Shown here piece by piece: positions 25,246 through 34,138 of a stretch of DNA of 64,000 nt. Positions within the stretch are counted from its first letter, which is position 1; each line of letters opens with the position of its first letter. Position numbers and translations under genes: made by a program. Below the pieces are notes generated by a model, which did no database searches, had not been told where the DNA came from, and saw only the letters and a list, made by a program, of their open reading frames with translations. The DNA is from VAZQ01 sp963817135 (lineage in GTDB: Bacteria; Pseudomonadota; Alphaproteobacteria; Rhizobiales; Xanthobacteraceae): assembly GCA_963817135.1 (NCBI GenBank), contig CAWFNG010000013.1:1-64000 (forward strand). Reading direction: 5' to 3'.

Positions 25246-26841
25246 TTGACGCAGCTGGCGCATATCGGCGATATGCTAGCCGCACAGGCACGTCTGTTTC
25301 CCGAGAGGATCGGCGCCAGCGACCTTGAACGAAAATTGACGTTCCGGCTCTGGTATCGCCGCGCTTGCCGGTTAGCCAACGCTCTGAATGGTATTGGCCT
25401 TACAAAGGGCGATCGCATCTGCATTCTTGCGTATAATTGTGTCGAGTGGCTGGAAATTTACGCTGCATCTGCGTTGGCCGGGCTCGTATCAGTGCCGATC
25501 AATTTCCGCCTTACCGGGCTGGAAATCCGCTACATCATCGAGAACTGCGAGGCGCGGGCGCTGCTGGTGCAGGACCAGCTCCTCGACGCCGTCGAAGAAA
25601 TTCGCTCCGAACTTTCCGTCCCGGCCGACAATTTCATCTTTTTCGGTACAAAGTGTTGCCCCGGCGGCTATCGCGCTTACGAAGATCTGATCAGCCGTGC
25701 GCTCGATGACAGACCGGCGATTGTCGTTGCTGGCCACGACCCGTGGACTTTGATGTATACCTCGGGCACTACCGGTAAGCCGAAGGGGGCGATCCGAAAT
25801 CACAAAAGCGGCGCGATGCTCTCGCTCGTGACCGAGGTGGAGCTAGGAATCTCGCGGCACGATGCGGCGCTGTTGGTGATGCCCATGTGCCACGCAAATT
25901 CGCTCTACTTCTTTGGAGCGTTCACCTATTGTGGCGCGCCCTGCACTGTGTACAGCCGCAAGAGTTTTGATCCCGAACATCTCGTGCGTGCGCTGTCGGA
26001 AGGCAGCTCAACCTTCACCTCGCTCGTCCCGACACATTACACCATGATGCTCGACCTGCCGGCCGCTACACGCAGCCGCTACAACGTCGAGGCGGTCACC
26101 AAGCTGATGATTTCCTCGGCGCCAGCGCGCCGCGAGACTAAACTATCGATCATGGACTATTTCAAAAACTCCGGCTTGTTCGAACTGTACGGCTCGACGG
26201 AAGCAGGTTGGGTCACCATGCTTCATCCGGACGAGCAGTTTGCCAAGCTAGGCTCGGTCGGGCGCGAATGCGTCGGCTCGCGGCCAATCCGGCTACTCGA
26301 CGGGAATGGCAACGACGTTCCCAACGGCGAGCCAGGCGAGCTCTATTCTTGCAACAACTACACTTTCGATGGCTATTGGAAGATGCCGGACAAGACGAGG
26401 GATGCTTTCCGTGGTGATTACTGCACGGTGGGCGACATGGCCCGCCGTGACGAGCAAGGCTACATCTATCTTGTCGACCGCAAGAGCAACATGATCATTT
26501 CTGGCGGCGAGAATGTGTATCCGTCCGAGGTGGAGGCTTTGCTCAGCATGCATGAGAAAGTAAAGGAAGTGGCGGTGATCGGTGTCGCCGACCCCAAATG
26601 GGGCGAACGAGTGCATGCAGTGATCGTTCCGCGCGACGCGATCGCGCCGGAAGAAGCAGAGATCATCGAATGGTGCAAAAATCGCATCGCCGGCTACAAG
26701 CGGCCGCGCTCTGTGTCGTTTATCCACGATGATGAGATGCCGCGGACCGCGACGGGAAAGATTCAGCATCGGCTTCTACGGTTGCAACAAGAAGCCGCTG
26801 CGGCCGAGCGCTGTTCTCGCGCCGGGAAGGAAGCGCAATGA
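25246..26841 (+). CDS. AMP-dependent acyl-CoA synthetase/ligase
   Basis: A 531-residue adenylate-forming enzyme that activates a carboxylic acid with ATP and then forms the CoA thioester. The TTG start at 25246 follows GGGGGACGACTCAT; the product begins TQLAHIGDMLAAQA. ANL-superfamily motifs appear in order: P-loop LMYTSGTTGKPKG (about 166-178), PMCHANSLYFF, ELYGSTEAGWVTML, the hinge and A8 region YLVDRKSNMIISGGENVYPS, and catalytic Lys in PRTATGKIQHR near the C-terminus. Cytosolic. It overlaps the following ThDP-enzyme gene by ATGA, so acid activation and ThDP chemistry are likely consecutive steps on one pathway. Substrate not readable from sequence. Confidence 0.92.
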   Translation: MTQLAHIGDMLAAQARLFPERIGASDLERKLTFRLWYRRACRLANALNGIGLTKGDRICILAYNCVEWLEIYAASALAGLVSVPINFRLTGLEIRYIIENCEARALLVQDQLLDAVEEIRSELSVPADNFIFFGTKCCPGGYRAYEDLISRALDDRPAIVVAGHDPWTLMYTSGTTGKPKGAIRNHKSGAMLSLVTEVELGISRHDAALLVMPMCHANSLYFFGAFTYCGAPCTVYSRKSFDPEHLVRALSEGSSTFTSLVPTHYTMMLDLPAATRSRYNVEAVTKLMISSAPARRETKLSIMDYFKNSGLFELYGSTEAGWVTMLHPDEQFAKLGSVGRECVGSRPIRLLDGNGNDVPNGEPGELYSCNNYTFDGYWKMPDKTRDAFRGDYCTVGDMARRDEQGYIYLVDRKSNMIISGGENVYPSEVEALLSMHEKVKEVAVIGVADPKWGERVHAVIVPRDAIAPEEAEIIEWCKNRIAGYKRPRSVSFIHDDEMPRTATGKIQHRLLRLQQEAAAAERCSRAGKEAQ

Positions 26842-28583
26842 ATGATCCTACCGGAGTAACGCAAGACCTTAACGCCGACACGCAATCCTGCGCGGCTTGG
26901 ATCGCGCATTTTCTCAAAGCGCGCGGTATTGATCGCGTTTTCGGCTTGCAGGGGGGGCATATCCAGCCGATTTGGGACCATGTTGCGCGGCAGGGCATCC
27001 GCATCGTCGATGTCCGCGACGAGGGCGCCGCCGTGCACATGGCGCACGCGCATGCGGAGCTGACTGGCCAGTTTGGCGTCGCCATGGCCACTGCCGGCCC
27101 TGGCGTCACCAACACCGTCACGGCCATGGCTAATGCTTCGCTGGCGCGCGCACCCATTTTGCTAATCGGCGGTTGCACGTCGAGGCCGCAGGCGAATATG
27201 GGGCCGCTGCAGGACATCCCGCATGTCGACATCCTGCGGCCCGTCACGCGGACATCGCGGACCTTGCGTGTCGCAGAGCAAGTGGTTCGCGAGCTAGACG
27301 AGGCCGTGGCGCGCGCGACGGGCGATGCCGGAGAGCCTGGGCCAGTCTATGTCGAGATTCCGACTGATGTTCTGCGCACCCATGTACCGCCGCAGCTTGT
27401 GCTCGACGAATGGTTCGAAGACAAGTCGTCACGTCGGCTGCCACCTGATCCGGCGGCGATTGCCACGGCGGTCGATATATTCTGGTCGGCGAAGCGCCCG
27501 CTCGTCATTACCGGGCGCGGCGCGCGCAACGCTGCTGCACCGCTCGTGCGTTTGCTTGATGCTACCGGGGCGCTCTACCTCGACACGCAGGAAAGCCGCG
27601 GCCTTGTACCTGCCGATCATCCCTCGGTCGCCGCTGCGGTGCGCGCCGCCGCCATGACGGAGGCGGATGTCGTCCTGCTCATCGGCCGCAAGCTCGACTA
27701 TCAGGTCGGCTACGGATCCCCAGCCGTCTTCCCGCATGCGCGCTTCATCCGTCTCGCCGACAATTCCGGCGAGCTGATCGACAATCGTCGCGGCCAGCCA
27801 GAATTGCTCGCATCGCCCGATCTTGCGCTTACGGCTATGGTCGAGACCGCGGGGAACCGAGAGCCCAATATCGATAAGAGCTGGGCCGACGGCATGCGCC
27901 GCCGCCACCACGACCGGATGGCATCTGCGGCTGGGAACAAGTACCGGCCGGCGACCGGCGCCGACGGCAAGATACATCCGCGTGTGATCTTCGACGCCAT
28001 CGCTGATCTTGCCAACCCCAACTATGTGGCCATTGCCGATGGCGGCGATCTCTTGAGCTTTGCGCGCACCGGCTTACGCGCGACGACCTACATGGACGCC
28101 GGCGCCTTCGGCTGCCTCGGGGTCGGTGTGCCCTTCGCAATTGCGGCGGCGCTCGCCATGCCGGACCGGCAAGTGATCTCGGTCAATGGTGATGGCGCCT
28201 TCGGTATCAATGCTATGGAACTCGATACCGCCGTTCGTCACGGGGCGAAGTGCGTGTTTATCGTGTCCAACAACGCCGCTTGGAACATCGAGCGTCTTGA
28301 CCAGGAAATGAACTATGGCGGGCGCGTGGTCGGCACGACGTTGCGCCATTCGGATTACGCTGCGATGGCGCGAGCGCTCGGTTTGCATGGCGAACGCGTC
28401 GAAAAACCCGAAAACTTGCGCCCCGCTCTGCAAAGGGCTTTGCAGAATGCACCGGCGCTGGTCGATGTTGTGACCTCGCAGTCGGTGATGTCGTCGGATG
28501 CCCAGAAGGGTCTCGGATTCGTACCCGATTTTCAAGCGCTCACCGCCTGGGACGAGGCGGAACGGAAACGGCGGCAAGCATAA
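26838..28583 (+). CDS. ThDP-dependent enzyme, possible 2-hydroxyacyl-CoA lyase
   Basis: A 581-residue member of the acetolactate synthase/oxalyl-CoA decarboxylase/2-hydroxyacyl-CoA lyase superfamily. The N-terminal PYR domain has the cofactor-activating Glu62 (VRDEGAAVHMAHAHAELTG); the central domain includes KRPLVITGRGARNA; the C-terminal PP domain has the ThDP/Mg motif VNGDGAFGINAMEL followed by SNNAAW. An extended, charged C-terminus (GLGFVPDFQALTAWDEAERK) resembles, from memory, the CoA-covering tail of hydroxyacyl-CoA lyases rather than acetolactate synthase. Coupled translation (ATGA) with an acyl-CoA synthetase supports a CoA-ester substrate. A plain decarboxylase or carboligase remains possible. 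Confidence 0.82.
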   Translation: MNDPTGVTQDLNADTQSCAAWIAHFLKARGIDRVFGLQGGHIQPIWDHVARQGIRIVDVRDEGAAVHMAHAHAELTGQFGVAMATAGPGVTNTVTAMANASLARAPILLIGGCTSRPQANMGPLQDIPHVDILRPVTRTSRTLRVAEQVVRELDEAVARATGDAGEPGPVYVEIPTDVLRTHVPPQLVLDEWFEDKSSRRLPPDPAAIATAVDIFWSAKRPLVITGRGARNAAAPLVRLLDATGALYLDTQESRGLVPADHPSVAAAVRAAAMTEADVVLLIGRKLDYQVGYGSPAVFPHARFIRLADNSGELIDNRRGQPELLASPDLALTAMVETAGNREPNIDKSWADGMRRRHHDRMASAAGNKYRPATGADGKIHPRVIFDAIADLANPNYVAIADGGDLLSFARTGLRATTYMDAGAFGCLGVGVPFAIAAALAMPDRQVISVNGDGAFGINAMELDTAVRHGAKCVFIVSNNAAWNIERLDQEMNYGGRVVGTTLRHSDYAAMARALGLHGERVEKPENLRPALQRALQNAPALVDVVTSQSVMSSDAQKGLGFVPDFQALTAWDEAERKRRQA

Positions 28584-28623
28584 TCGCGATCATCCATCCG
28601 CGTGCGGGTCATTGAGTCTGCAA

Positions 28624-28692
28624 TTGTGCACGAACCCGCCGCGCCGACGCGCGCCACCAACGTCGGATGACTGAGGTCAAGCGGTCAAGACC
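28624..28692 (+). repeat. Dispersed intergenic repeat, interrupted by the IS
   Basis: Resembles 16819-16883 (shared gcacgaac, gcgccgacg, caacgtc, gactgagg, aagc). The expected right-hand continuation is missing because the insertion sequence begins immediately at 28693. Confidence 0.5.
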
Positions 28693-30025
28693 TAGCAGGC
28701 TGCTGAAAAACGCGGTTTGGCGACGGATTTTCTCGATGTGTGCAGCGGCGACAACTGGAGAGATGGGTGGTGATCCGCGCGGGATGCGCGGTAATCGGTA
28801 TGATATTGCCTCATACTTGATACTCCAGACAAACTCATCCCGTTGCGGCCAAAAGCTTCGGGATGCGAACGAGATTGTAAGCGGTTGCCGTCAGCACGAA
28901 AAACCATTCCACCAGCGACCGCCCGCGATGTCGGGTCTTGCGCAGGCCGCCCACCGTCTTAATCCAACCGAAGGCCTCTTCGATCTGTTTTCGTTTGATC
29001 GTGCTGATGCGATGACCAGCGTGGCGGGTAGTCCGCGCGTCGATTGCCGAGCGACGGTTGGTATTGTTCTGCGACACATGCGGTGTGCAGCCGCGCTTGC
29101 GACAGCCGGCGACGAAATCAGACGTGTCGTAGTTCTTGTCGCCGCCCACGGTGCTACCTGGTCGAGCATTGTCATCAATCATCTCGAGGGCAGTAGTGCG
29201 CTCAGCAGTGCCGTTGGCTTCGGTCAGCTGCGCATCGACGATGAGCGCATTGCGATTTTCCATCATCAGGTGCCCCATATGGCAGAGCTTTGCCTCCTTG
29301 CCGGCACCTTTACGAAACAACCGGGCATCGGGGTCTGTTGTCGAGGAATGCGTGTCATTCTTGCGTTTCTCGCCATGGAAGTCGCGCTCGGCATTGCGCC
29401 CTCCGCCCGATGCTGGCGGGTTGCTGCCGTCCTTCGGCACGAAACTCTTCATGCTGGCCCAAGCCTCAATCAGTGTGCCGTCGACCGAGAAGTGCTCGCT
29501 CGACAGCAGCTGGCGGACTTGCGGCAGGTTGAGGACAGCGGTCATGAACTTGCACGCAATATCGCCGTCGAGCAGCCGATCCCGGTTCTTGCAGAACACG
29601 GTGGCGTCCCATACCGGGTCATCGGTGGAGAGGCCAACGAACCAGCGGAACAACAAGTTATAGTTGAGCTGCTCCATCAGCTGCCGCTCCGACCGAACCG
29701 TGTAGAACGCTTGCAGCAACAGCGCTCGCAACAGGCGCTCCGGCGGGATCGACGGGCGTCCTTCCCGCGCATAAAGTCTGCTAAAGGCCGGCGACAGCTT
29801 CCGCAGTGCCTCGTCAACAATCTCGCGGATCGGTCGCAAAGGATGGTCTGCCGGTATCCGCGTCTCCAAAGAAACGTAGCTGAAAAGAACTTCCGGTCGC
29901 TGATCTTTGCCGCGCATCGCTCCGCTCTTTCGACTGGAGGCCTCAATGCACAGAATCACTGACCAACAGAATCACAACGTCTCATGGAAATCACCAAATA
30001 AATCGACTTTTTCAGCAGCCTGCTA
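28693..30025 (-). mobile_element. IS5/IS1182-like insertion sequence, complete
   Basis: About 1.33 kb bounded by perfect 18-base inverted repeats: tagcaggctgctgaaaaa at 28693-28710 and its reverse complement at 30008-30025. The outer TA on each side may be part of the repeat or a TA target duplication. One transposase gene on the minus strand fills the element. The perfect ends and intact gene suggest recent, possibly active, insertion. The site is the dispersed repeat after the ThDP gene. Confidence 0.85.
28835..29917 (-). CDS. IS5/IS1182-type DDE transposase
   Basis: A 360-residue transposase starting at the ATG with GGAG five bases upstream (MRGKDQRPEVLFSYVSLE); a GTG further upstream extends the frame to 29959. 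The N-terminal DUF772 domain contains PPERLLRALLLQAFYTVRSE and YNLLFRWFVGL. The catalytic triad is visible as Asp in HFSVDGTLIEAWASMKS, Asp in VGGDKNYDTSDFV and Glu in RKQIEEAFGWIKTVGGLRK. No frameshift or internal stop. Cytosolic; acts on the element's own ends. Confidence 0.9.
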   Translation of the reverse strand: MRGKDQRPEVLFSYVSLETRIPADHPLRPIREIVDEALRKLSPAFSRLYAREGRPSIPPERLLRALLLQAFYTVRSERQLMEQLNYNLLFRWFVGLSTDDPVWDATVFCKNRDRLLDGDIACKFMTAVLNLPQVRQLLSSEHFSVDGTLIEAWASMKSFVPKDGSNPPASGGGRNAERDFHGEKRKNDTHSSTTDPDARLFRKGAGKEAKLCHMGHLMMENRNALIVDAQLTEANGTAERTTALEMIDDNARPGSTVGGDKNYDTSDFVAGCRKRGCTPHVSQNNTNRRSAIDARTTRHAGHRISTIKRKQIEEAFGWIKTVGGLRKTRHRGRSLVEWFFVLTATAYNLVRIPKLLAATG

Positions 30026-30080
30026 ATGCGAGCGCACTTATCACCACCGGCAATGACTCTTATTGTGGGTGCATCCAATC

Positions 30081-30836
30081 ATGAACGCCATTTCCAATAC
30101 CGCCACCGGAGGTGCGACGCACGCCGCCCGCTCAAGGCGTATCTTTCGTCCGCCGCTCGCTCCGCGATTGCTCGCCCTCTTCAGCGTGATCTTCCTCGCC
30201 ATCATCACAGGTATCATGATCGTGTTTGCCGTTCTTGCGTTCACCATGCAATGGGCGCTCGGTCTTTTCATGATGGCGTGCGCAGGTTTGCTGGGTGCTC
30301 TGACCGGCTATGTGTGGCGCGACCTCAGAGGCAAATGGGGCTTGCGCGTTGTTCTTGACACTGACGCTGTCACGCTCGATCTGCCAGCAGGGCGCTCGCT
30401 CATTCACCGTCCGCCGGCACAGCATCTGACCATTCCCTATGCCGATATCGAAGCGATCGATGCACGCTTCGAAGCATATGGCAGCCTGGGTATGAAAATG
30501 ATGCAGCGCGCCTATGTCTTAAACCGCAAGGGCGGCGAGCTAATCTTCCTCTTCGAGGAACGCGCGCTGGCGACGATGATGGAAAGTTCGATGTTCGCGG
30601 ACATCGTGGCCGACCTTGTGGCGCGGGCAGGCGTCACGCTGCGCGAGCTCGGCACAGTAGAGGGCGAAGGCGGCCTGCTCGGCGTTTGGGGTACTCACGC
30701 CCCAAAATGGGCGGCACCGGCCCTAGCACGAGAGCGCGCGATGCAGCTGTGGCGGCATGCGGCCTCGACCGGCTCGCTCGCGATTTCCATCACCATTCTT
30801 GTAATCTTGATAATGCGCTACTTCGGTACAGGATAA
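30081..30836 (+). CDS. Hypothetical membrane protein (PH-like cytosolic domain)
   Basis: A 251-residue protein beginning MNAISNTATGGATHAARSRR. Two adjacent transmembrane helices (about residues 34-58 and 60-80) are followed by a soluble domain with alternating beta strands (GLRVVLDTDAVTLDLPAGRS, LTIPYADIEAIDARFEAYG, RKGGELIFLFEERALATMM) and a last transmembrane helix at the C-terminus (LAISITILVILIMRYF). The soluble part resembles membrane-anchored PH-like domains in layout only. It begins 56 bases after the right end of the IS, so its native promoter may have been displaced by the insertion. Function unknown. Confidence 0.65.
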   Translation: MNAISNTATGGATHAARSRRIFRPPLAPRLLALFSVIFLAIITGIMIVFAVLAFTMQWALGLFMMACAGLLGALTGYVWRDLRGKWGLRVVLDTDAVTLDLPAGRSLIHRPPAQHLTIPYADIEAIDARFEAYGSLGMKMMQRAYVLNRKGGELIFLFEERALATMMESSMFADIVADLVARAGVTLRELGTVEGEGGLLGVWGTHAPKWAAPALARERAMQLWRHAASTGSLAISITILVILIMRYFGTG

Positions 30837-31027
30837 CTGCTCCGACACCGCCGTCGGCTTGCGGCCGCTCCTTAGAGGAGAGGCGACTGATCGGAGAACG
30901 CCGCTGGAATAGGGACAGGCGATCAGAATTGGAGCGCCGTTCTAATGCAGGGGCCCGCGCTATTGCCAGAACCGGTCCGATTGGCTCTTGAGTGTGCGTT
31001 GATCACTCTGCGGAGCAGGGGGCGCTG

Positions 31028-31300
31028 ATGCCTTTCCGAAAGCGAGAACAGCGCACACGGTTCCGCCGCCCCTCCCGCCGTGCCGCGAGCGTCGAGATAA
31101 GTGCAGCCGATCCGCCGGTGCAGTGCGTGATCTGGGACTTTTCAGACGCTGGAGCTCGCCTCGCGATCGCGCGTCGGCCAGCAGATTTGCCGAACAAATT
31201 TACTTTGCTTGTAAAGGACGGCGGCATGAGACGAGTTTGCCAAGTTGTCTGGACCGACGGCCGCTTCGTTGGTGTCCAATTCGTTCACGTCAACTCGTGA
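31028..31300 (+). CDS. PilZ-domain protein
   Basis: A 90-residue single PilZ domain, a cyclic-di-GMP-binding fold. The N-terminus is very basic (MPFRKREQRTRFRRPSRRAA), providing the arginines typical of the RxxxR half of the binding motif. The second half, WDFSDAGARLAIARRPADLP, fits the (D/N)-x-S-x-x-G element. It ends VWTDGRFVGVQFVHVNS. GGAGCAGGGGGCGCTG precedes the ATG; an in-frame ATG at 30992 is less likely. It probably tunes motility or surface structures with the adjacent pilus-like gene, which is inference. Confidence 0.8.
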   Translation: MPFRKREQRTRFRRPSRRAASVEISAADPPVQCVIWDFSDAGARLAIARRPADLPNKFTLLVKDGGMRRVCQVVWTDGRFVGVQFVHVNS

Positions 31301-31349
31301 AGCCTGGGCTTCTCCGGGTCCTTTAGATTTAGAGGCAGGCTTTGTGGGA

Positions 31350-31514
31350 ATGCGCGGTTTTCTTGTGCTAGCCGTGTTGATCTGCACGCTATGGGCGATA
31401 GATGCCGTAATTTTCGAGGCGCGTTATCGTAAGGCCGCTTGGCAGGAAGCCAATTACCGAGGCCAAAAGTTGAACCACCAAGTGCAGTACTGGCTGAAAA
31501 AGTCTGCGCTTTGA
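31350..31514 (+). CDS. Small single-span membrane protein (54 aa)
   Basis: MRGFLVLAVLICTLWAIDAV is an N-terminal membrane anchor, followed by a hydrophilic tail (FEARYRKAAWQEANYRGQK, ending QVQYWLKKSAL). From memory it resembles a small protein recurrent in Bradyrhizobium. The upstream extension to 31245 lacks a ribosome site. Function unknown. Confidence 0.55.
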   Translation: MRGFLVLAVLICTLWAIDAVIFEARYRKAAWQEANYRGQKLNHQVQYWLKKSAL

Positions 31515-31743
31515 GCGTTTCGGTCAGATTACGATATGGACGGCATTTCGGTGCAACCCATAAAGACAACCTCCAAGCGGGTCCGTTGTTACTCGCATGG
31601 CTCGTTCGTGCAACATGACCGATTCAATTAGCAAACGGTGAACCCGGTTTCATAAAACTTTCGCATCAAGATTTCAATCTGTTTTCAGGTATTCATTATA
31701 AATTTGCTCGGAAAGAAAAATCGATCCGAACAGAGTGGAAGTT

Positions 31744-33232
31744 ATGATTGCGAAGCGTATGGCTATCAAATTGTATACTATGTTGCGTGAGCTTTGCACC
31801 GCGCAGCGTGGCAACGTCGTCATCCCCTTCGCACTCGCGCTTTTGCCGATCATGGGAGGTGTTGGTGCGGCAGTCGATTACAGTCGAGCCAATTCCGATA
31901 AGACGGCAATGCAGTCGGCGCTCGATGCAACCGCGTTGATGTTATCAAAGAACGTCGCGACAATGACGCAGGCGCAAATCAGCCAGCAGGCGACCAGCTA
32001 TTTCAATTCATTATTCACCCGTACCGACATGATAAACGTCGTCATCACCCCAACGTACACGTCGGGTAATTCCCAGATCGTTCTGAATGCAACGGGACAA
32101 GTTCCAACAACCTTCATTAGGATCATGGGACTTTTGGTGCTCAACCTAAACGTAACGTCGACAATCAAATGGGGCGAGACGCGGCTGCGCGTGGCACTCG
32201 TTCTCGACAACACTGGTTCAATGGCACAGTCCAACAAGATGACGGCGCTCAAGACGGCCGCCAAAAATCTGCTCACTCAACTGCAGAACGCTGCAACGCA
32301 GAACGGCGACGTCTATGTCTCGATCATTCCGTTTGCCAAGGACGTCAACGTCGACCCTGTCAATTACAGCCAGAATTGGGTCAAATGGTCGGGTTCGACG
32401 GATACCTGGGACGAGAACAACGGCACTTGCAGCAAATCGGGCTACACGACCCAGAGTACCTGCGTGGCGCAGGGTACCTGCTCAAAGTCGGGTTACACGA
32501 CCCAGAGCAACTGTGTGCCACGGCACCTGCTCAAAATCGAGTCACACGACGCAAAGTTCTTGCACGTCAAGCGGCGGAACCTGGACGCCCGCGACTTGGA
32601 CTGCTGCCACGTGGACCCCCAAGAATCACAACACCTGGACTGGTTGCGTCATGGATCGGGACCAGAACTACGACACAACCAACGCCGCGCCCGTATCGGG
32701 CAATTCGGCGACGCTATTTCCAGCGGAGCAATACAGCAGCTATTGTCCTACACCGTTGATGGCGCTGAGTTACAATTGGACGGCGCTCAGCAGCAAGATC
32801 GATGCCATGCAGCCGAACGGTGGAACCAACCAAGCGATCGGTCTGCAGTGGGGTTACCAGTCATTGACGGCGACCCCCTTTACCATTCCGGCAATGGACC
32901 CCAACTACAAATACAAGCAGATCATCATCCTGTTGACCGACGGCCTGAATACGCAAGATCGCTGGTATGGCGATGGAACGAACCCGTCCCCCCAAGTCGA
33001 TGCGCGCCAACAGATCCTTTGCGATAATATCAACGCTGCCGGCATGACGCTCTACGCGGTGCAGGTTAATACCAGCGGTGATCCGACCTCCACATTGCTC
33101 CAAAACTGTGCGGGCAGTCCCGGCAAGTATCCGGATCCCAGTAAGTTCTTCCTCCTCACCTCTTCGACGCAGATCGTCATGACCTTCCAGCAGATCGCGT
33201 CTGAGATATCGAACTTGCGAATTTACAAATGA
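31744..33232 (+). pseudogene. TadG-like pilus/vWA protein, frameshifted inside a tandem repeat
   Basis: An N-terminal TadE/TadG-type anchor (TAQRGNVVIPFALALLPIMG, then GAAVDYSRANSDKTAMQSAL) precedes a von Willebrand A domain with MIDAS motif VLDNTGSMAQSNK. In the middle are tandem Cys-rich repeats (CSKSGYTTQS). Unit lengths of 51, 49 and about 49 bases show that two bases are missing from unit 2, shifting the frame near 32515-32525. The first frame goes on uninformatively to 33027. The second carries the rest of the vWA domain (IIILLTDGLNTQDRWYGDG, MTFQQIASEISNLRIYK) to 33232. With the two bases restored the protein would be about 495 residues. Predicted role: Flp-pilus assembly or surface adhesion. 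Confidence 0.8.
32425..32573 (+). repeat. Three tandem ~51-base repeats in the TadG-like gene
   Basis: Units start at 32425, 32476 and 32525, each encoding (T)CSKS(G/S)(Y/H)TTQS plus a Cys-containing link. Unit 2 is two bases short relative to unit 1. Such repeats can change by slippage or recombination, so frame switching here might be heritable variation, decay or an assembly error. Confidence 0.75.
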
Positions 33233-33278
33233 CGCACCCTCTCTTTCGGCAAAGGAGCCTTTTTTCAAACGTGTTGCT

Positions 33279-33944
33279 TTGTCGAACGGATCTTTAGGTG
33301 ACATCTTGCTTCAGTGGTTGAGTTTGGCCGGGGCAACGCTGCTGGTAGTTCCTCTCGTTCACGAGCTTGGGCATTTCCTGGCTGCTCGGCGGTATGGTGT
33401 TCGGGTTTTGAGTTTTTCCATCGGCCTGGGCCCCGAGATTATTGGCTTTACCGACGCTTTTGGGACGCACTGGAGATTAGCCGCACTGCCCCTTGGAGGC
33501 AGTGTGGGGATGCGAGGTAGGGGTGCTTCTGGCGAACCAATCATCCGCCCAACCGGTATATCTGACGCTTTCTTTGATAAGCCTGCCGGCCAGCGTGCCG
33601 CAATTTACTTGGCCGGACCAGCGTTCAGCCTAGTACCAACCCTTGTGTTGGTGGTAGGAATAATTCTATTGCAGGGCGAAGGCGCTTTATACGAAACAGT
33701 CACGCTTGACTCCAATCCTGCATTCATTCTCATGCTGAGCGGGATTTTAATCAGTGCTTTCGACCTGTTGCCAGTTCCTCCACTTGATGGAGGTAAACTT
33801 GTCATTTTGGGAATTGAGGCCTTGCGTGGAAAGCCAATTGCTGACGGTGTTCAGTCCACGCTTTCGTTCTTGGGATCAATTATTTTATTTCTACTGACGC
33901 TTTTCTTTATTATCGTTTGTACAAACCGGATAATTTGGGCGTGA
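33279..33944 (+). CDS. Site-2-type intramembrane metalloprotease (M50 family)
   Basis: A ~221-residue inner-membrane protease-like protein. The zinc motif HELGH (residues 28-32) lies in the first membrane segment and the third zinc ligand is in LLPVPPLDGGKLV near residue 170. The middle has SFSIGLGPEIIGF and RLAALPLGGSVGMRG, as in RseP/SpoIVFB homologues, but there is no PDZ domain, giving a minimal S2P. The start is uncertain: TTG at 33279 has no close ribosome site, while TTG at 33306 follows AGGTGACATC. Such enzymes cleave anti-sigma factors or other single-span proteins; the target is unknown. Confidence 0.82.
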   Translation: MSNGSLGDILLQWLSLAGATLLVVPLVHELGHFLAARRYGVRVLSFSIGLGPEIIGFTDAFGTHWRLAALPLGGSVGMRGRGASGEPIIRPTGISDAFFDKPAGQRAAIYLAGPAFSLVPTLVLVVGIILLQGEGALYETVTLDSNPAFILMLSGILISAFDLLPVPPLDGGKLVILGIEALRGKPIADGVQSTLSFLGSIILFLLTLFFIIVCTNRIIWA

Positions 33945-34023
33945 TATTGGCTACGTCAGAGCTGCTACAAGCGGCGCGGCGAGTATCAGGAAATCGGTGA
34001 CGAGGCGGAAAGTAACACACTAC

Positions 34024-34101
34024 GGGTGCAGCTCATCCTTCTCCAGACGGCGAGGGCGCTCGGGCTCGACGTGCCCCGAGGACTGATAGATCCGCGGGCT
34101 T
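34024..34101 (+). pseudogene. Possible C-terminal scrap of a binding protein
   Basis: One frame reads VQLILLQTARALGLDVPRGL, similar to the family segment ELVINLKTAKALGLDVPPTL. There is no upstream match, so this is a weak call on about 25 residues. Confidence 0.3.
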
Positions 34102-34138
34102 TTCGCCCTTCTTCGACAACGATTGACATTAATCCGGG

